Assembly (NCBI GenBank): GCA_016873455.1
Contig: VGXE01000014.1
Location: 1-41,328 of the forward strand
DNA: 41,328 nucleotides
Reading direction: 5' to 3'
Source of the DNA: Nitrospira sp.
Lineage (GTDB): Bacteria; Nitrospirota; Nitrospiria; Nitrospirales; Nitrospiraceae
Below, piece after piece: positions 15,380 to 24,179 of this stretch (its first letter is position 1; each line of letters starts with the position of its first letter). A program made the position numbers and the translations under genes. A model generated the notes under the pieces. The model saw only the letters and a program-made list of their open reading frames with translations. It had not been told where the DNA came from and did no database searches.

Positions 15380-15807
15380 TCCGCAAACGGCGCAATCTCC
15401 AGGGCCTTTTTCAAAAGACAATCCCCGGCATATCCTTGCAACACCATCGGGAGCATGGCGCCTTCAATCACTCGCACAGAGGAAACGCGAAACCCATCCT
15501 GGACTTTCCGCCCTTCCAGCTTCATGGCATGACAAATCTCCAATTTTTTCCAGATCAAATTGGACAAGATGTGGTCGGATGCCAACAGTTTCAGATCCGA
15601 TACGGTTCCCTCGATCGCGACCTTCGCCGCGATGCGTGTTCTGTCTTTGGGCGGCTCGCTGACCACGGCGAATGCCACGGACTCGTCGTCCGCGAGGGAG
15701 GGGCGAGGCCCTGTCGCCGGCAGGATCATCGCCAAAAGGCAGCCCATGGCGATGATGGCCCGCATCAGGCACACATGGGGCTGGAACCGGTTGCTGCACC
15801 ACATCAT
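15376..15807 (-). CDS. Hypothetical exported protein
   Basis: A 143-residue frame from the ATG at 15807; the true start may be 15765, which gives a cleaner signal peptide (MRAIIAMGCLLAMILPATG, then PRPSLADD). The mature part (about 100 residues) has two cysteines, including one in LEICHAMKLEG and one in GYAGDCLLKKALEI. No family recognised. It ends tail-to-tail with the 122-residue protein, stop codons overlapping. Confidence 0.55.
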   Translation of the reverse strand: MMWCSNRFQPHVCLMRAIIAMGCLLAMILPATGPRPSLADDESVAFAVVSEPPKDRTRIAAKVAIEGTVSDLKLLASDHILSNLIWKKLEICHAMKLEGRKVQDGFRVSSVRVIEGAMLPMVLQGYAGDCLLKKALEIAPFAD

Positions 15808-15942
15808 CGTCGTCTCATCGCCGCAATGCAGTATGCCAAGCGCACACACTCATTTCAAGGACGGTACAGCGATTTGATCGTGTTTGTGGTAGGGTAAGCG
15901 AGACACGTCCAGCCTGCCTTCAAGCGTTCGTGAGGTGTGACG

Positions 15943-17076
15943 ATGCCCCATGATTTTATGCCGGGACTTGCCGGTGTTCCCGCCGCGACGTCTTCGATCA
16001 GCGACGTCGATGGACAGCGAGGGATTTTGGAGTACCGTGGTATCAGGGTCGAGGAACTCTGCGCGAAGTCTTCCTATCTCGAAACAGCCTACCTGTTACT
16101 TTTCGGGAGGCTTCCGACATCGGCGGAGTTCCAGCGATGGACAACTGACGTCACCCGTCGCCGGCGCATCAAATTTCGTATCGTCGATTTGCTCAAGTGC
16201 CTGCCTGAGCAGGGCCATCCGATGGATGCCCTGCAGGCGGCGGTGGCGGCGTTGGGCATGTTTTATCCGGGCCGCGAAGTGGAAGACGCCGAGAACAACT
16301 ATTGGTCGGCAGTACGTCTTGTCGCCAAATTGCCCACGATCGTTGCGGCCTGGGCCCGCATCCGGCAGGGAGACGACTATCTCCCACCTCGCGACGACCT
16401 CGGGTTCTCAGAAAATTTTCTCTACATGCTGACCGAGACGGTTCCGCTGCCGCTCTGGAGCGAGGTGTTCGACGACTGTATGATTCTGCACGCCGAACAT
16501 ACGATGAATGCCTCAACGTTCGCCGGGCTGGTCACTGCGTCGACTTTGGCCGATCCCTATACGGTCGTGGCGTCGTCGATCGGGGCGCTGAAGGGGCCGT
16601 TGCACGGAGGCGCCAACGAAGAAGTCGTGCAGATGCTGAAAGAGATCGGTTCGCCGGATCGGGCCACGGTGTATGTGGAAGGCAAGCTGCGCGCGAAACA
16701 GCGGCTGATGGGGTTTGGCCACCGCGTCTACAAAGTGAAAGACCCGCGGGCAACGGTACTGCAGGGATTGTGTCAGCGCTTCTTCACCGAATGCGGAAGG
16801 TCTCCATTCTACGACACGGCCTTGCAGGTCGAACAGGCGGCGAGTGGTCTGCTCGGCGGAAAAGGGATTTATCCCAATGTCGATTTCTATTCAGGCATCA
16901 TCTACGACAAGATGGGTATCGGTCCGGATCTCTTTACGCCGATCTTTGCCATGGCGCGGGTGTCTGGCTGGCTCGCGCATTGGCTGGAGCAGTTAACGGA
17001 AAACAAACTCTTTCGGCCCGATCAAATCTACTCCGGCGAACACAATCGGCCGTATGTGCCGCTGGCACAGCGGTAA
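15943..17076 (+). CDS. gltA: Citrate synthase
   Basis: A 377-residue citrate synthase (acetyl-CoA + oxaloacetate to citrate). Catalytic and substrate residues are visible: His in HAEHTMNAST, GPLHGGANEEV, His and Arg in GFGHRVYKVKDPRA, and Asp in NVDFYSG. The length fits short Gram-positive/archaeal-type enzymes, not the NADH-regulated 430-residue E. coli type. ATG at 15943 follows GAGG; GTG at 15937 is an alternative. In autotrophs with a reductive TCA cycle this enzyme can serve biosynthesis or reverse flux; which applies is not visible here. Confidence 0.93.
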   Translation: MPHDFMPGLAGVPAATSSISDVDGQRGILEYRGIRVEELCAKSSYLETAYLLLFGRLPTSAEFQRWTTDVTRRRRIKFRIVDLLKCLPEQGHPMDALQAAVAALGMFYPGREVEDAENNYWSAVRLVAKLPTIVAAWARIRQGDDYLPPRDDLGFSENFLYMLTETVPLPLWSEVFDDCMILHAEHTMNASTFAGLVTASTLADPYTVVASSIGALKGPLHGGANEEVVQMLKEIGSPDRATVYVEGKLRAKQRLMGFGHRVYKVKDPRATVLQGLCQRFFTECGRSPFYDTALQVEQAASGLLGGKGIYPNVDFYSGIIYDKMGIGPDLFTPIFAMARVSGWLAHWLEQLTENKLFRPDQIYSGEHNRPYVPLAQR

Positions 17077-17117
17077 CAGGATGCTGAACAAGCCTGTCAG
17101 GATCGTTCTCGCAAATC

Positions 17118-17204
17118 GTGAAACGTGAAACGTAAGAAGTGAAATGAGAAATTCTAGAGGGTGTTACTCCCAAAACCTTTCACGTTTGACGTTTTACGTC
17201 TCAC
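17118..17204. repeat. Intergenic imperfect inverted repeat (GTGAAACGT-type)
   Basis: The left arm (17118-17144), beginning GTGAAACGTGAAACGT, and the right arm (17178-17204), ending TTTTACGTCTCAC, are complementary over 27 bases with about five mismatches. Short GTGAAACGT units are also tandemly repeated in the left arm. It lies between citrate synthase and hsp20 and looks like a dispersed intergenic repeat rather than a terminator. Confidence 0.55.
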
Positions 17205-17316
17205 GGATCGTAAGCGCCCCTTGACTCGTCATGCAGCGGGTTTATCTCCTTTTCAGACGGTGCGACGCGGCGCAGCACGACGAGCTAACACTTATCCAAA
17301 GTGAAGGAGGCTTGCC

Positions 17317-17766
17317 ATGACATTGGTACGCTGGGATCCGTTTCGCGAACTGGAAGATATGTCCGAGCGGTTGAATCGTGTGTTTGCCCGTCCTGCGGCG
17401 AGGACATCGGGGGGAAAGGAGCAACTCACGGTGGCCGACTGGATTCCGACCGTCGATATCAGCGAAACCGACGGCGAATATCTCATCAAGGCGGAATTGC
17501 CTGAGGTGAAAAAGGAAGACGTCAAGGTGACGGTGGAGGACGGTGTCCTGACGCTCCAAGGGGCGCGGCACCAAGAAAAAGAAGAGAAGGGCAAGAAGTA
17601 TCACCGAGTTGAGCGGTCCTACGGCAGCTTCGTCAGGAGTTTCACGTTGCCGGAGTCGGTGGATGAAGGCGGGGTCAAGGCCGAATACAAGGACGGCGTG
17701 TTGAACCTGCATCTGCCGAAGACCGAAAAGGTGAAACCAAAAGCGATCGAAGTGAAGGTCGGATAA
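17317..17766 (+). CDS. Hsp20/alpha-crystallin small heat-shock protein
   Basis: A 149-residue ATP-independent holdase. The N-terminal opening MTLVRWDPFRELEDMSERLN, the alpha-crystallin domain at about 42-140 (WIPTVDISETDGEYLIKAEL; GVLTLQGARHQEKEE) and the A-Y-K-D-G-V-L-N-L motif near the end are typical. AAGGAGG is six bases before the ATG. A weak CACTT/AAGTG hairpin lies directly before that site, but no CIRCE element or convincing thermometer is seen. It is a single-gene unit closed by the strong terminator at 17796-17834. Confidence 0.95.
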   Translation: MTLVRWDPFRELEDMSERLNRVFARPAARTSGGKEQLTVADWIPTVDISETDGEYLIKAELPEVKKEDVKVTVEDGVLTLQGARHQEKEEKGKKYHRVERSYGSFVRSFTLPESVDEGGVKAEYKDGVLNLHLPKTEKVKPKAIEVKVG

Positions 17767-17795
17767 ACCGGCTGAACATCAGCAGTTGGTCCCGA

Positions 17796-17834
17796 ACACG
17801 AGGGCCCGCCCATCGGCGGGCCCTCGTGTTTTTC
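17796..17834 (+). terminator. Strong rho-independent terminator after hsp20
   Basis: ACACGAGGGCCCGCC (from 17796) and GGCGGGCCCTCGTGT (to 17829) form a perfect 15-base stem with a four-base loop, followed by TTTTT. Confidence 0.95.
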
Positions 17835-17875
17835 CCTCCATTCCTTCCCGCACCACCGCCCCGTGATGCCTGGTC

Positions 17876-17904
17876 TTGTGCAAACACCGGGTTGGAGTTT
17901 ATCA
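17876..17904 (+). promoter_or_regulatory. Possible fumC promoter
   Basis: TTGTGC (17876) and TTATCA (17899) are 17 bases apart and about 45 bases before the fumC start. The match is moderate. Confidence 0.3.
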
Positions 17905-17950
17905 TGGCGCCCGCGAACGATTGACCCCACTTACAGATGGAGCACGGCAT

Positions 17951-19387
17951 ATGAAACAAGACCAGACCAGGCCCTCAGCAACGACTCGAATCGAGCGGGA
18001 TACGATGGGTGAATTGGCCGTTCCCGCCGACGCGTACTATGGGGTGCAGACCGCACGCGCGATCGAGAATTTTCCCATTAGTCCGTTGCGCATGCCTCGC
18101 TCCGTGATTCGGGCGATGGGGATGATCAAGCGGTCGGCCGCGGCGGTCAACCATTCATTGGGATTACTTGATAAGAAGCCGGCCGAGGCGATCAAGCAGG
18201 CGGCGACCGAAGTAGTCGAGGGGAAGCTGGACCCCGAGTTCCCGGTCGATATTTTTCAGACCGGCTCCGGCACATCCACAAATATGAACACCAATGAGGT
18301 GATTTCCAACCGGGCGACCGAGTTGATCGGCGGCGCGCGCGGCAGCAAGCTGGTGCATCCCAACGATCATGTGAATCTTGGCCAGTCGAGCAACGACGTG
18401 ATACCGACCGCCATTCATATCGCCGCGTCCGAAACGATGCAACAGCACTTGCTGCCGGCGCTGACTCGGCTACAGAAGGCATTGGCCCGCAAGGCCAAGG
18501 AGTTTGACGCGATCGTCAAGATCGGACGGACACATTTACAAGACGCCACGCCGGTGCGGCTGGGACAGGAATTCGGCGGCTATGCCAGACAGATTGAGCT
18601 CGGTATTCAGCGGGTGAAGCGGGCGCAAGAGGCCTTGAGCGAAGTGGCGCTCGGCGGCACCGCGGTTGGCACCGGGTTGAACTGCCATCCTCAATTCTCG
18701 AAAAAAGTCATGGCCATCATTTCGAAAGAAACCGGCTGTTTCTTCAAGGAGGCCAAGAATCACTTCGAGGCGCAGTCCGCCCAGGATGCGCTCGTCGAAG
18801 CCAGTGGCGCGTTGCGCACCGTTGCCGTGAGTCTCATGAAAATCGCCAACGACATCCGCTGGCTGGGTTCCGGCCCCCGCTGTGGGCTCGGTGAGATCAA
18901 TCTTCCTGAAACGCAGCCCGGTTCGTCCATCATGCCGGGGAAGGTGAATCCGGTCATCGCCGAGTCCGTTACGATGGTCTGCGCGCAGGTCATCGGCAAC
19001 GATGTCACGGTCACGGTGGGTGGACAGGCTGCCAACTTTGAATTGATCGTCATGATGCCGGTGATGGCCTATAACCTGCTCCAGTCGATCGAATTGCTCG
19101 CGGCCGCTTCCAACAACTTTGCCGCGAAGTGTGTCGAAGGCATCAAAGCCAACGAAGAACGCTGCAAGAGCTTGATCGAGGAGAGCCTCGCCATGTGCAC
19201 GGCCTTGGCGCCGGCGATCGGCTACGAAGCGGCGGCGAAACTGGCCAAGGATGCCTACAAGTCCGGTAAGACCGTGCGTCAGGTCGCCAAGGAACAAAAA
19301 GTCTTGCCGGACAAGAAGCTCGCTGAACTCCTGGACCCCTGGCGCATGACCGAACCGGGGGGACCAGTGGGTAGCGCGGGTGGGTAA
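17951..19387 (+). CDS. fumC: Class II fumarate hydratase
   Basis: A 478-residue enzyme that interconverts fumarate and malate without an Fe-S cluster. The superfamily signature GSSIMPGKVNP is present, along with TGSGTSTNMNTNEV, the HPNDHVNLGQSSND block and KIGRTHLQDATP. The ATG at 17951 follows TGGAG and begins the typical MKQD...TRIERDTMGE sequence; the open frame extends to 17876 without support. In E. coli FumC is the stable, oxidation-resistant isozyme. Confidence 0.95.
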   Translation: MKQDQTRPSATTRIERDTMGELAVPADAYYGVQTARAIENFPISPLRMPRSVIRAMGMIKRSAAAVNHSLGLLDKKPAEAIKQAATEVVEGKLDPEFPVDIFQTGSGTSTNMNTNEVISNRATELIGGARGSKLVHPNDHVNLGQSSNDVIPTAIHIAASETMQQHLLPALTRLQKALARKAKEFDAIVKIGRTHLQDATPVRLGQEFGGYARQIELGIQRVKRAQEALSEVALGGTAVGTGLNCHPQFSKKVMAIISKETGCFFKEAKNHFEAQSAQDALVEASGALRTVAVSLMKIANDIRWLGSGPRCGLGEINLPETQPGSSIMPGKVNPVIAESVTMVCAQVIGNDVTVTVGGQAANFELIVMMPVMAYNLLQSIELLAAASNNFAAKCVEGIKANEERCKSLIEESLAMCTALAPAIGYEAAAKLAKDAYKSGKTVRQVAKEQKVLPDKKLAELLDPWRMTEPGGPVGSAGG

Positions 19388-19433
19388 GTCGTAGAGGGTC
19401 TCTACTGAATCTGCACAGAGTCATCATGCACAG

Positions 19434-21836
19434 ATGATCGCTCCAACGACTCAGACTCTTTCGGACGCCGCTCAGCTCAAGATCATTTCTCTTCTCGCCA
19501 ACGAGCTTGTCGCCGGGACCAAGCAGGTCTCGGCCGCGGTAGCGCTGCTGGACGAGGGCGCGACCGTGCCATTCATCGCCCGGTACCGCAAGGAGGCGAC
19601 CGGTAATCTGGACGATACGCAGTTGCGCACGCTGGAAGAGCGTCTGCTGTATCTTCGCGAATTGGCGGCGCGACGAATTGCGGTCTTGGCTTCGATTGAG
19701 GAACAGGGAAAATTGACGGAGACCTTGCGGGAGCGCATCGAGGCAGCCGAAACGAAGCAAGCCGTGGAAGATTTGTATCTGCCCTTTAAGCCGAAGCGGC
19801 GCACCCGCGCGCAGATTGCGCGCGAAGCAGGGCTGGAGCCCTTGGCCGATCGTCTGTTGGCAGACCCCATGTTGAATCCTGACCGCGAGGCGCTCTCATA
19901 CATTCGCGTGGTTCCTGCGGCTGAAGGCATAGAGGCAATCAATGTGCCCGATGCCAAAACGGCATTGGAAGGAGCCCGAGACATTCTGATGGAGCGGTTT
20001 GCCGAGACAGCCGATCTGCTGGCCGCGCTGCGGACTCGCCTGTGGGAGCAGGGCGTGTTGGCCTCGGCGGTGATGAAAGACAAGGAACAGGCGGCCGAGG
20101 AGAAGTTCCGCGATTACTATGCCTATGCGGAGACGATCAAGACCATTCCGTCGCATCGGGCGCTCGCGCTCTTCCGAGGCCGGAGCCTCGGTGTGTTGAA
20201 GTTGGAGCTGGGATTGGGAGAGGCGCTCGACGCGGTGGTTCCGCATCCCTGTGTCTCGATGATCGCGGCTCATGCGGGTATTCAGGACCGAGGCCGGCCG
20301 GCCGACACGTGGCTGGCCGCGGTGTGCGACTGGGCGTGGCGGGTGAAAATTCATTCGCAGCTCAGTATCGAACTGTTGATACAGCTGCGTGAAGCGGCCG
20401 AAGCCGAAGCGATCAAGATCTTTTCCCGCAATCTCCATGAGCTGCTATTGGCGGCGCCGGCCGGGCCCAAGGCTGTGCTCGGCCTGGATCCCGGCATTCG
20501 CACCGGTTGTAAAGTAGCGGTGGTCGATGCAACCGGTAAGTTGTTGGACACGGCGACCATCTACCCGCACCAGCCCCGCAACGATTGGCAGGGTTCAGTC
20601 GAGACGCTCGTGCGCTTGGTCATTCAACATGGCGTGGAATTGATTTCGATCGGCAACGGAACGGCGAGCCGGGAGACGGACAAGTTGGCCGTCGAGGTCA
20701 TCAAGGTGGCCGCCGCGCACAAACCGGAGCAGAAGATCGCCAAAATTGTGGTCAGCGAAGCAGGGGCATCGGTCTATTCGGCTTCGGCCTTTGCCGCAGC
20801 GGAATTCCCACAGCTGGATGTGAGTGTGCGGGGTGCGGTGTCCATTGCCAGGCGCGTGCAGGACCCGCTGGCCGAGCTGGTCAAGATCGAGCCAAAGGCG
20901 ATTGGGGTCGGCCAATACCAGCATGATGTGAACCAGCGGGCGTTGGCGCGGTCGCTCGATGCCACGGTCGAAGATTGTGTGAATGCCGTCGGCGTGAACG
21001 TGAATACCGCCTCGGCGCCCCTGTTGGAACGGGTGTCGGGTCTGAACAAGGCGCTGGCCAAGAACATTGTGGACTATCGGGATGCGAACGGGCCCTTTCC
21101 AAACCGGACGGCGATCCGGAACGTGCCGCGTCTTGGTGAGAAGACCTTCGAGCAGGCGGCGGGGTTTTTGCGCATTCCCGATGGCGATAACCCCTTGGAT
21201 CGCTCCGCCGTTCACCCAGAAGCCTATCCGGTCGTGGAACGGATTCTGGCGCGGCTGAGGATGGGGATTGCCGAGGTGATGCGCCAGCCGGCTGGTTTGA
21301 AAGGGTTGTCGCCGGGCGACTTTACCGATGAGAAATTCGGAGTGCCGACGGTACGGGATATTCTCGCGGAGCTCGAAAAGCCAGGCCGCGACCCGCGTCC
21401 GGAATTCAAGATGGCGACCTTCCGGGAGGGAGTGGAATCCCTGAGTGATGTGCAGCCCGGCATGGTGTTGGAAGGAGTGGTGACGAATGTGGCGGCGTTC
21501 GGCGCCTTTGTCGATATCGGCGTCCATCAGGACGGGCTCGTCCATGTGTCGGCGTTGTCGAATACGTTTGTGAAAGATCCGCACGAAGTGGTCAAGCCCG
21601 GGCAGGTCGTCAAGGTGAAGGTGCTTGATGTGGATCTCAAACGCCAGCGCATTTCGCTGACGATGCGGATCGATCATCCACCCAGCCGTCCAGCTGCTCC
21701 GCCTCAGCCCAGGCGTGAGGCGGAGCTGGACTCGCCGGGACGCAGGCAGCCGGCAGCGGGACGGTCCGCGGTCGGCGCACCGAAACCGATCGGTGCGATG
21801 GCACTGGCCTTGGCAAAGGCCAGGCAACAGTCATAA
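19434..21836 (+). CDS. tex: Tex-family RNA-binding transcription accessory protein
   Basis: An 800-residue Tex protein. Order: helical N-terminus (about 10-200), YqgF-like RNase H fold ([19 protein letters not shown], about 342-460), helix-hairpin-helix pair ([20 protein letters not shown]..., about 520-590), and C-terminal S1 domain ([21 protein letters not shown]..., about 675-745). The tail is proline- and arginine-rich. The family binds nucleic acid and affects transcription, expression of toxin genes and stress tolerance; its molecular reaction is not settled. The ATG at 19434 lacks a strong ribosome site. It stands 46 bases after fumC. Confidence 0.94.
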   Translation: MIAPTTQTLSDAAQLKIISLLANELVAGTKQVSAAVALLDEGATVPFIARYRKEATGNLDDTQLRTLEERLLYLRELAARRIAVLASIEEQGKLTETLRERIEAAETKQAVEDLYLPFKPKRRTRAQIAREAGLEPLADRLLADPMLNPDREALSYIRVVPAAEGIEAINVPDAKTALEGARDILMERFAETADLLAALRTRLWEQGVLASAVMKDKEQAAEEKFRDYYAYAETIKTIPSHRALALFRGRSLGVLKLELGLGEALDAVVPHPCVSMIAAHAGIQDRGRPADTWLAAVCDWAWRVKIHSQLSIELLIQLREAAEAEAIKIFSRNLHELLLAAPAGPKAVLGLDPGIRTGCKVAVVDATGKLLDTATIYPHQPRNDWQGSVETLVRLVIQHGVELISIGNGTASRETDKLAVEVIKVAAAHKPEQKIAKIVVSEAGASVYSASAFAAAEFPQLDVSVRGAVSIARRVQDPLAELVKIEPKAIGVGQYQHDVNQRALARSLDATVEDCVNAVGVNVNTASAPLLERVSGLNKALAKNIVDYRDANGPFPNRTAIRNVPRLGEKTFEQAAGFLRIPDGDNPLDRSAVHPEAYPVVERILARLRMGIAEVMRQPAGLKGLSPGDFTDEKFGVPTVRDILAELEKPGRDPRPEFKMATFREGVESLSDVQPGMVLEGVVTNVAAFGAFVDIGVHQDGLVHVSALSNTFVKDPHEVVKPGQVVKVKVLDVDLKRQRISLTMRIDHPPSRPAAPPQPRREAELDSPGRRQPAAGRSAVGAPKPIGAMALALAKARQQS

Positions 21837-21851
21837 CCAAATCCACGGCGG

Positions 21852-22568
21852 ATGATGGATATCGGCATCCATTCTCGTTCCATCGCCTTCTTTCTTCTCG
21901 GTGTCTTCATCGCGAGTGTTCTGGAAAGCTGCGCAATCGCCGGGCATCAACCGGTACCGGATGACCTCAATACGAAGATGCTCACCACTGGTCCACGGGG
22001 AGTGCCCTGCTGTGTGCTGGCCAGCGGGCAGCCGAGGCAAACCGCGCTGGCGCTGGTGGCGGTGGGACTTGTGGGCCGGTCTCGAATTGAGGTCGAAGGC
22101 CGGCGGTATGCGTCTGACTGCTCAGGCTTCGTGCGAGGCGTGTATGCCGCCCAGCAAGTCGACTTGTATGATGGACTGGGCGAGCTGGATGGCGGCAATG
22201 GAGTGGGGCGCATTTACACGCATGTTGTGGAACATGGACGGATTCACTATGGTCCGGCCGTGTATCCGGGCGATCTCGTCTTTTTCCACAACACATGGGA
22301 CTTTAATCGCGACGGGTTGCCCAACGATCCGCTGACACATGTCGGGATTGTGGAGACGGTCGAGCGAGACGGGACGGTGATCTTCACGAGTTGGGTGTCG
22401 GCGGGGGTCGATCGCTACCGGATGAATCTTCAGCGGCCCGGCGTCCACAAGACCGCCGAAGGGCGTGTATTGAATGACTATATACGCCGGAAGGGATCCG
22501 GTGATCCGGAAACCACCCGATATTTGACGGGCCAACTTTTCGCCGCTTTCGGCACGTTTGTACGGTAA
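21852..22568 (+). CDS. NlpC/P60-like lipoprotein
   Basis: A 238-residue exported protein. The N-terminus carries a hydrophobic stretch and a lipobox-like ASVLESC (Cys about 27). Catalytic Cys of an NlpC/P60 or CHAP-type papain-fold hydrolase appears in SDCSGFVRGVYA (about residue 93) and the His in LTHVGIVETV; PGDLVFFHNTWD is the usual strand in between. Such enzymes cut peptidoglycan peptides. GGCGG precedes the ATG; the ATG three bases further is equally possible. It is 15 bases after tex and could be cotranscribed. It converges on the Fe-S operon. Confidence 0.78.
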   Translation: MMDIGIHSRSIAFFLLGVFIASVLESCAIAGHQPVPDDLNTKMLTTGPRGVPCCVLASGQPRQTALALVAVGLVGRSRIEVEGRRYASDCSGFVRGVYAAQQVDLYDGLGELDGGNGVGRIYTHVVEHGRIHYGPAVYPGDLVFFHNTWDFNRDGLPNDPLTHVGIVETVERDGTVIFTSWVSAGVDRYRMNLQRPGVHKTAEGRVLNDYIRRKGSGDPETTRYLTGQLFAAFGTFVR

Positions 22569-22608
22569 TTGCGCTGGACAGCGCATGCGTGACCAGCTAC
22601 GACCGACG

Positions 22609-22911
22609 CTACTTTTTCTGCGGCTCCAGCAGTTTGTCGCCCTTTTTGAAGACCCCATAAATCGCTTGCGAGGGACAGGCATCTAGACAGAGACGGCAGC
22701 TTTCAAGGCAGCGGGACGGGTCGAATTTGTACGGGGGGGTGGAGAGCCAGGCGCTGGTCGGACAGATCGGCACGCAGACGGCTTGGTGGGTGCAACGGTC
22801 CGGGTGCCGGACCAGGTGATCGCGAATGACCATCATGGGTTTGACTCCTTCGAAGAGACCTTGCGAGAAGATCTCAAACATGTTCTTGTTGGGAAGGCTG
22901 CTCACGGCCAC
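22609..22911 (-). CDS. Ferredoxin-like protein, [3Fe-4S]/[4Fe-4S]-type pattern
   Basis: A 100-residue soluble protein, last gene of the leftward Fe-S operon. The first cluster motif reads C-THQAV-C-VPI-CP: the middle cysteine of the normal CxxCxxCxxxCP is Gln, the arrangement found with [3Fe-4S] clusters. The second motif is C-LES-C-RL-C-LDA-CP, complete but with one extra residue in the first gap. Seven cysteines in total. The N-terminal 30 residues (MFEIFSQGLFEGVKPMMVIRDHL) are not part of the classic small ferredoxin. It overlaps the preceding gene by 10 bases. The redox partner is unknown. Confidence 0.83.
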   Translation of the reverse strand: MAVSSLPNKNMFEIFSQGLFEGVKPMMVIRDHLVRHPDRCTHQAVCVPICPTSAWLSTPPYKFDPSRCLESCRLCLDACPSQAIYGVFKKGDKLLEPQKK

Positions 22912-23315
22912 TCCTTGACGAGCGCCTTCAGCCGATCTTTTAGCTCGGGGATGTGCTCCACATTATTGTGAATCGCGCCGAGGATCTTTTCCAACCTGGC
23001 TGAGCGTAAGGCCTCTTTATCCTTGGCTGTCAGTCGGTCGTATTCTTGGTACGCCTCGCGATGTGACGGTTCAAGATGGTGTCTGGCGTCTATCAGTGCC
23101 TGGCCGAGTTCCCATGCTTCCGGTGCCAGTGGTGGGACGACGGCATACGATCCGTCGGTGAATGTCACGACGGCGGCACCTTGTTTGCCGGTGAGCGGTG
23201 TTATGGCCTCGACGGTTTTTCCCTGGCAGGCCTGCCATTCCGGCAGTAGTCCGGGAAACCGTTTTGCAAAGGCCACCTTTTCCAGGTTGGCCTTCCATTT
23301 ATCCTCGGTCGGCAT
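22902..23315 (-). CDS. Hypothetical protein in Fe-S operon
   Basis: A 137-residue soluble protein of no recognised family. ATG at 23315 is chosen because the frame upstream is arginine-rich and lies across the neighbouring gene. It contains one cysteine (EWQACQGKTVEAI), a central beta region (GAAVVTFTDGSYAVVPPLAPEAWELGQAL) and a helical C-terminal half rich in Glu/Lys (YDRLTAKDKEALRSARLEK). No signal peptide. The 10-base overlap with the ferredoxin gene and 22-base gap after the [2Fe-2S] gene indicate cotranscription and perhaps a role in the same redox complex. Confidence 0.65.
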   Translation of the reverse strand: MPTEDKWKANLEKVAFAKRFPGLLPEWQACQGKTVEAITPLTGKQGAAVVTFTDGSYAVVPPLAPEAWELGQALIDARHHLEPSHREAYQEYDRLTAKDKEALRSARLEKILGAIHNNVEHIPELKDRLKALVKEWP

Positions 23316-23337
23316 AGGAATGTGTCGGCCTGGGGCC

Positions 23338-23691
23338 TTACGCTTTCTTGAGGGGAAGCAACGTATTCGGTGCCGGGTGGTCCGGCATAAGTAGCCGGGT
23401 AACGATCTCACCCTGTACGATATGCCGCTCCATGATCTCTGTCACGTCCGCTTCTGTGCCGACCCAGTACCAGACCCCTTCCGGGTAGATGACGACGCTG
23501 GGCCCCATCTCGCAGTGGTCCAAGCAGCCGGCCTTGTTTGCGCGCACAACCCCTTTGAGATTCAGCCGTGTGGCTTCACTCTTAAAGTGAGCATGGAGCT
23601 TCTCGGAGCCCAAGTTTGCACAGCATCCACGAGGGTCATCTTTCGGCCGTTGATTGGTGCAGACGAATATATGGCGCTGAAATGGCGGCAT
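23338..23691 (-). CDS. Thioredoxin-like [2Fe-2S] ferredoxin
   Basis: A 117-residue protein of the Shethna/Aquifex Fd4-like thioredoxin-fold ferredoxins. The N-terminus (FQRHIFVCTNQRPKDDPRGCC) gives the first cluster ligands and AGCLDHCEMGPSVVIYPEG the second pair; the following YPEGVWYWVGTEADVTEIMERHI is typical of the family. It carries electrons between unknown partners. Spacing of 5 bases from the gene before it puts it firmly in the operon. Confidence 0.9.
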   Translation of the reverse strand: MPPFQRHIFVCTNQRPKDDPRGCCANLGSEKLHAHFKSEATRLNLKGVVRANKAGCLDHCEMGPSVVIYPEGVWYWVGTEADVTEIMERHIVQGEIVTRLLMPDHPAPNTLLPLKKA

Positions 23692-23696
23692 GAGGG

Positions 23697-24074
23697 CTAG
23701 ACCGGCATGGTGGCGGTATTGAGCCGTTCCATCAGCAGCCGGACGTCCGGGCCTTCCAGCAATGGCGACTGGCCTTGTCCAGCCTCCAATATGGTGATGA
23801 TTTCACGGAGCCGCACCGACGCGCGGAGGAATTCGTCGCCCTTTGCCAGTTCCGAGCCCTGTCCGGCGCTCAGTTTGTCGTATTCGGTACGGATGTCTCG
23901 GAAGTCACGCTGCAGATTCTTGTGCATCGAACAGGCGGTACAATACCATTTGGGGCTTTGATCAGACGAGGGAGACAGGCGATCGTAAGGACGGCCGAAG
24001 AAATCTTTCCCCAGCGAAAACTTCATGAGCGGGCCGCCCGACGCACCACAGCCCTGACAGGTTCCCGTGTCCAT
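23697..24074 (-). CDS. Cysteine-rich hypothetical protein, first gene of Fe-S operon
   Basis: A 125-residue protein. The ATG at 24074 has a near-perfect AAGGAGG site; the long upstream frame to 24338 is a shadow of the opposite gene. Two cysteine pairs, CQGC (about 6-9) and CTAC (about 47-50), could bind zinc or an Fe-S cluster. The C-terminal half (about 60-125) is helical and charged (FLRASVRLREIITILEAG). No family recognised. As the leader of an operon with two ferredoxins, it could be a metal-site or assembly protein; this is inference. Confidence 0.7.
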   Translation of the reverse strand: MDTGTCQGCGASGGPLMKFSLGKDFFGRPYDRLSPSSDQSPKWYCTACSMHKNLQRDFRDIRTEYDKLSAGQGSELAKGDEFLRASVRLREIITILEAGQGQSPLLEGPDVRLLMERLNTATMPV

Positions 24075-24118
24075 GCTGCCCTCCTTTAGGATTCTTCGTA
24101 TCGATGGGAGCGGGGGTA

Positions 24119-24148
24119 ATTTTACACCAGGGGTTTTTGACGTGTCTA
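24119..24148 (-). promoter_or_regulatory. Candidate promoter for the Fe-S operon
   Basis: On the minus strand TAGACA (24148-24143) and TAAAAT (24124-24119) are separated by 18 bases, about 45 bases before the ATG at 24074. Confidence 0.5.
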
Positions 24149-24164
24149 GCGGCAGATCGCGGTC

Positions 24165-24173
24165 TGGTATATT
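24165..24173 (+). promoter_or_regulatory. Extended -10 placing transcript start at the ATG of the Lon-like gene
   Basis: TGG then TATATT fits an extended -10 (TGnTATAAT). Its start point would fall at about 24180, the first base of the ATG, and no ribosome site precedes that codon. This predicts a leaderless message. Confidence 0.35.
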
Positions 24174-24179
24174 TTTGCC

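Noticed and set aside
17281-17316. CIRCE element or RNA thermometer before hsp20
   Set aside because: Only a five-base CACTT/AAGTG stem is present and it does not cover the ribosome site convincingly.
20595-21827. 410-residue minus-strand reading frame opposite tex
   Set aside because: It mirrors a conserved Tex gene in high-G+C codon usage, is His/Arg/Pro-rich and has no domain or ribosome site.
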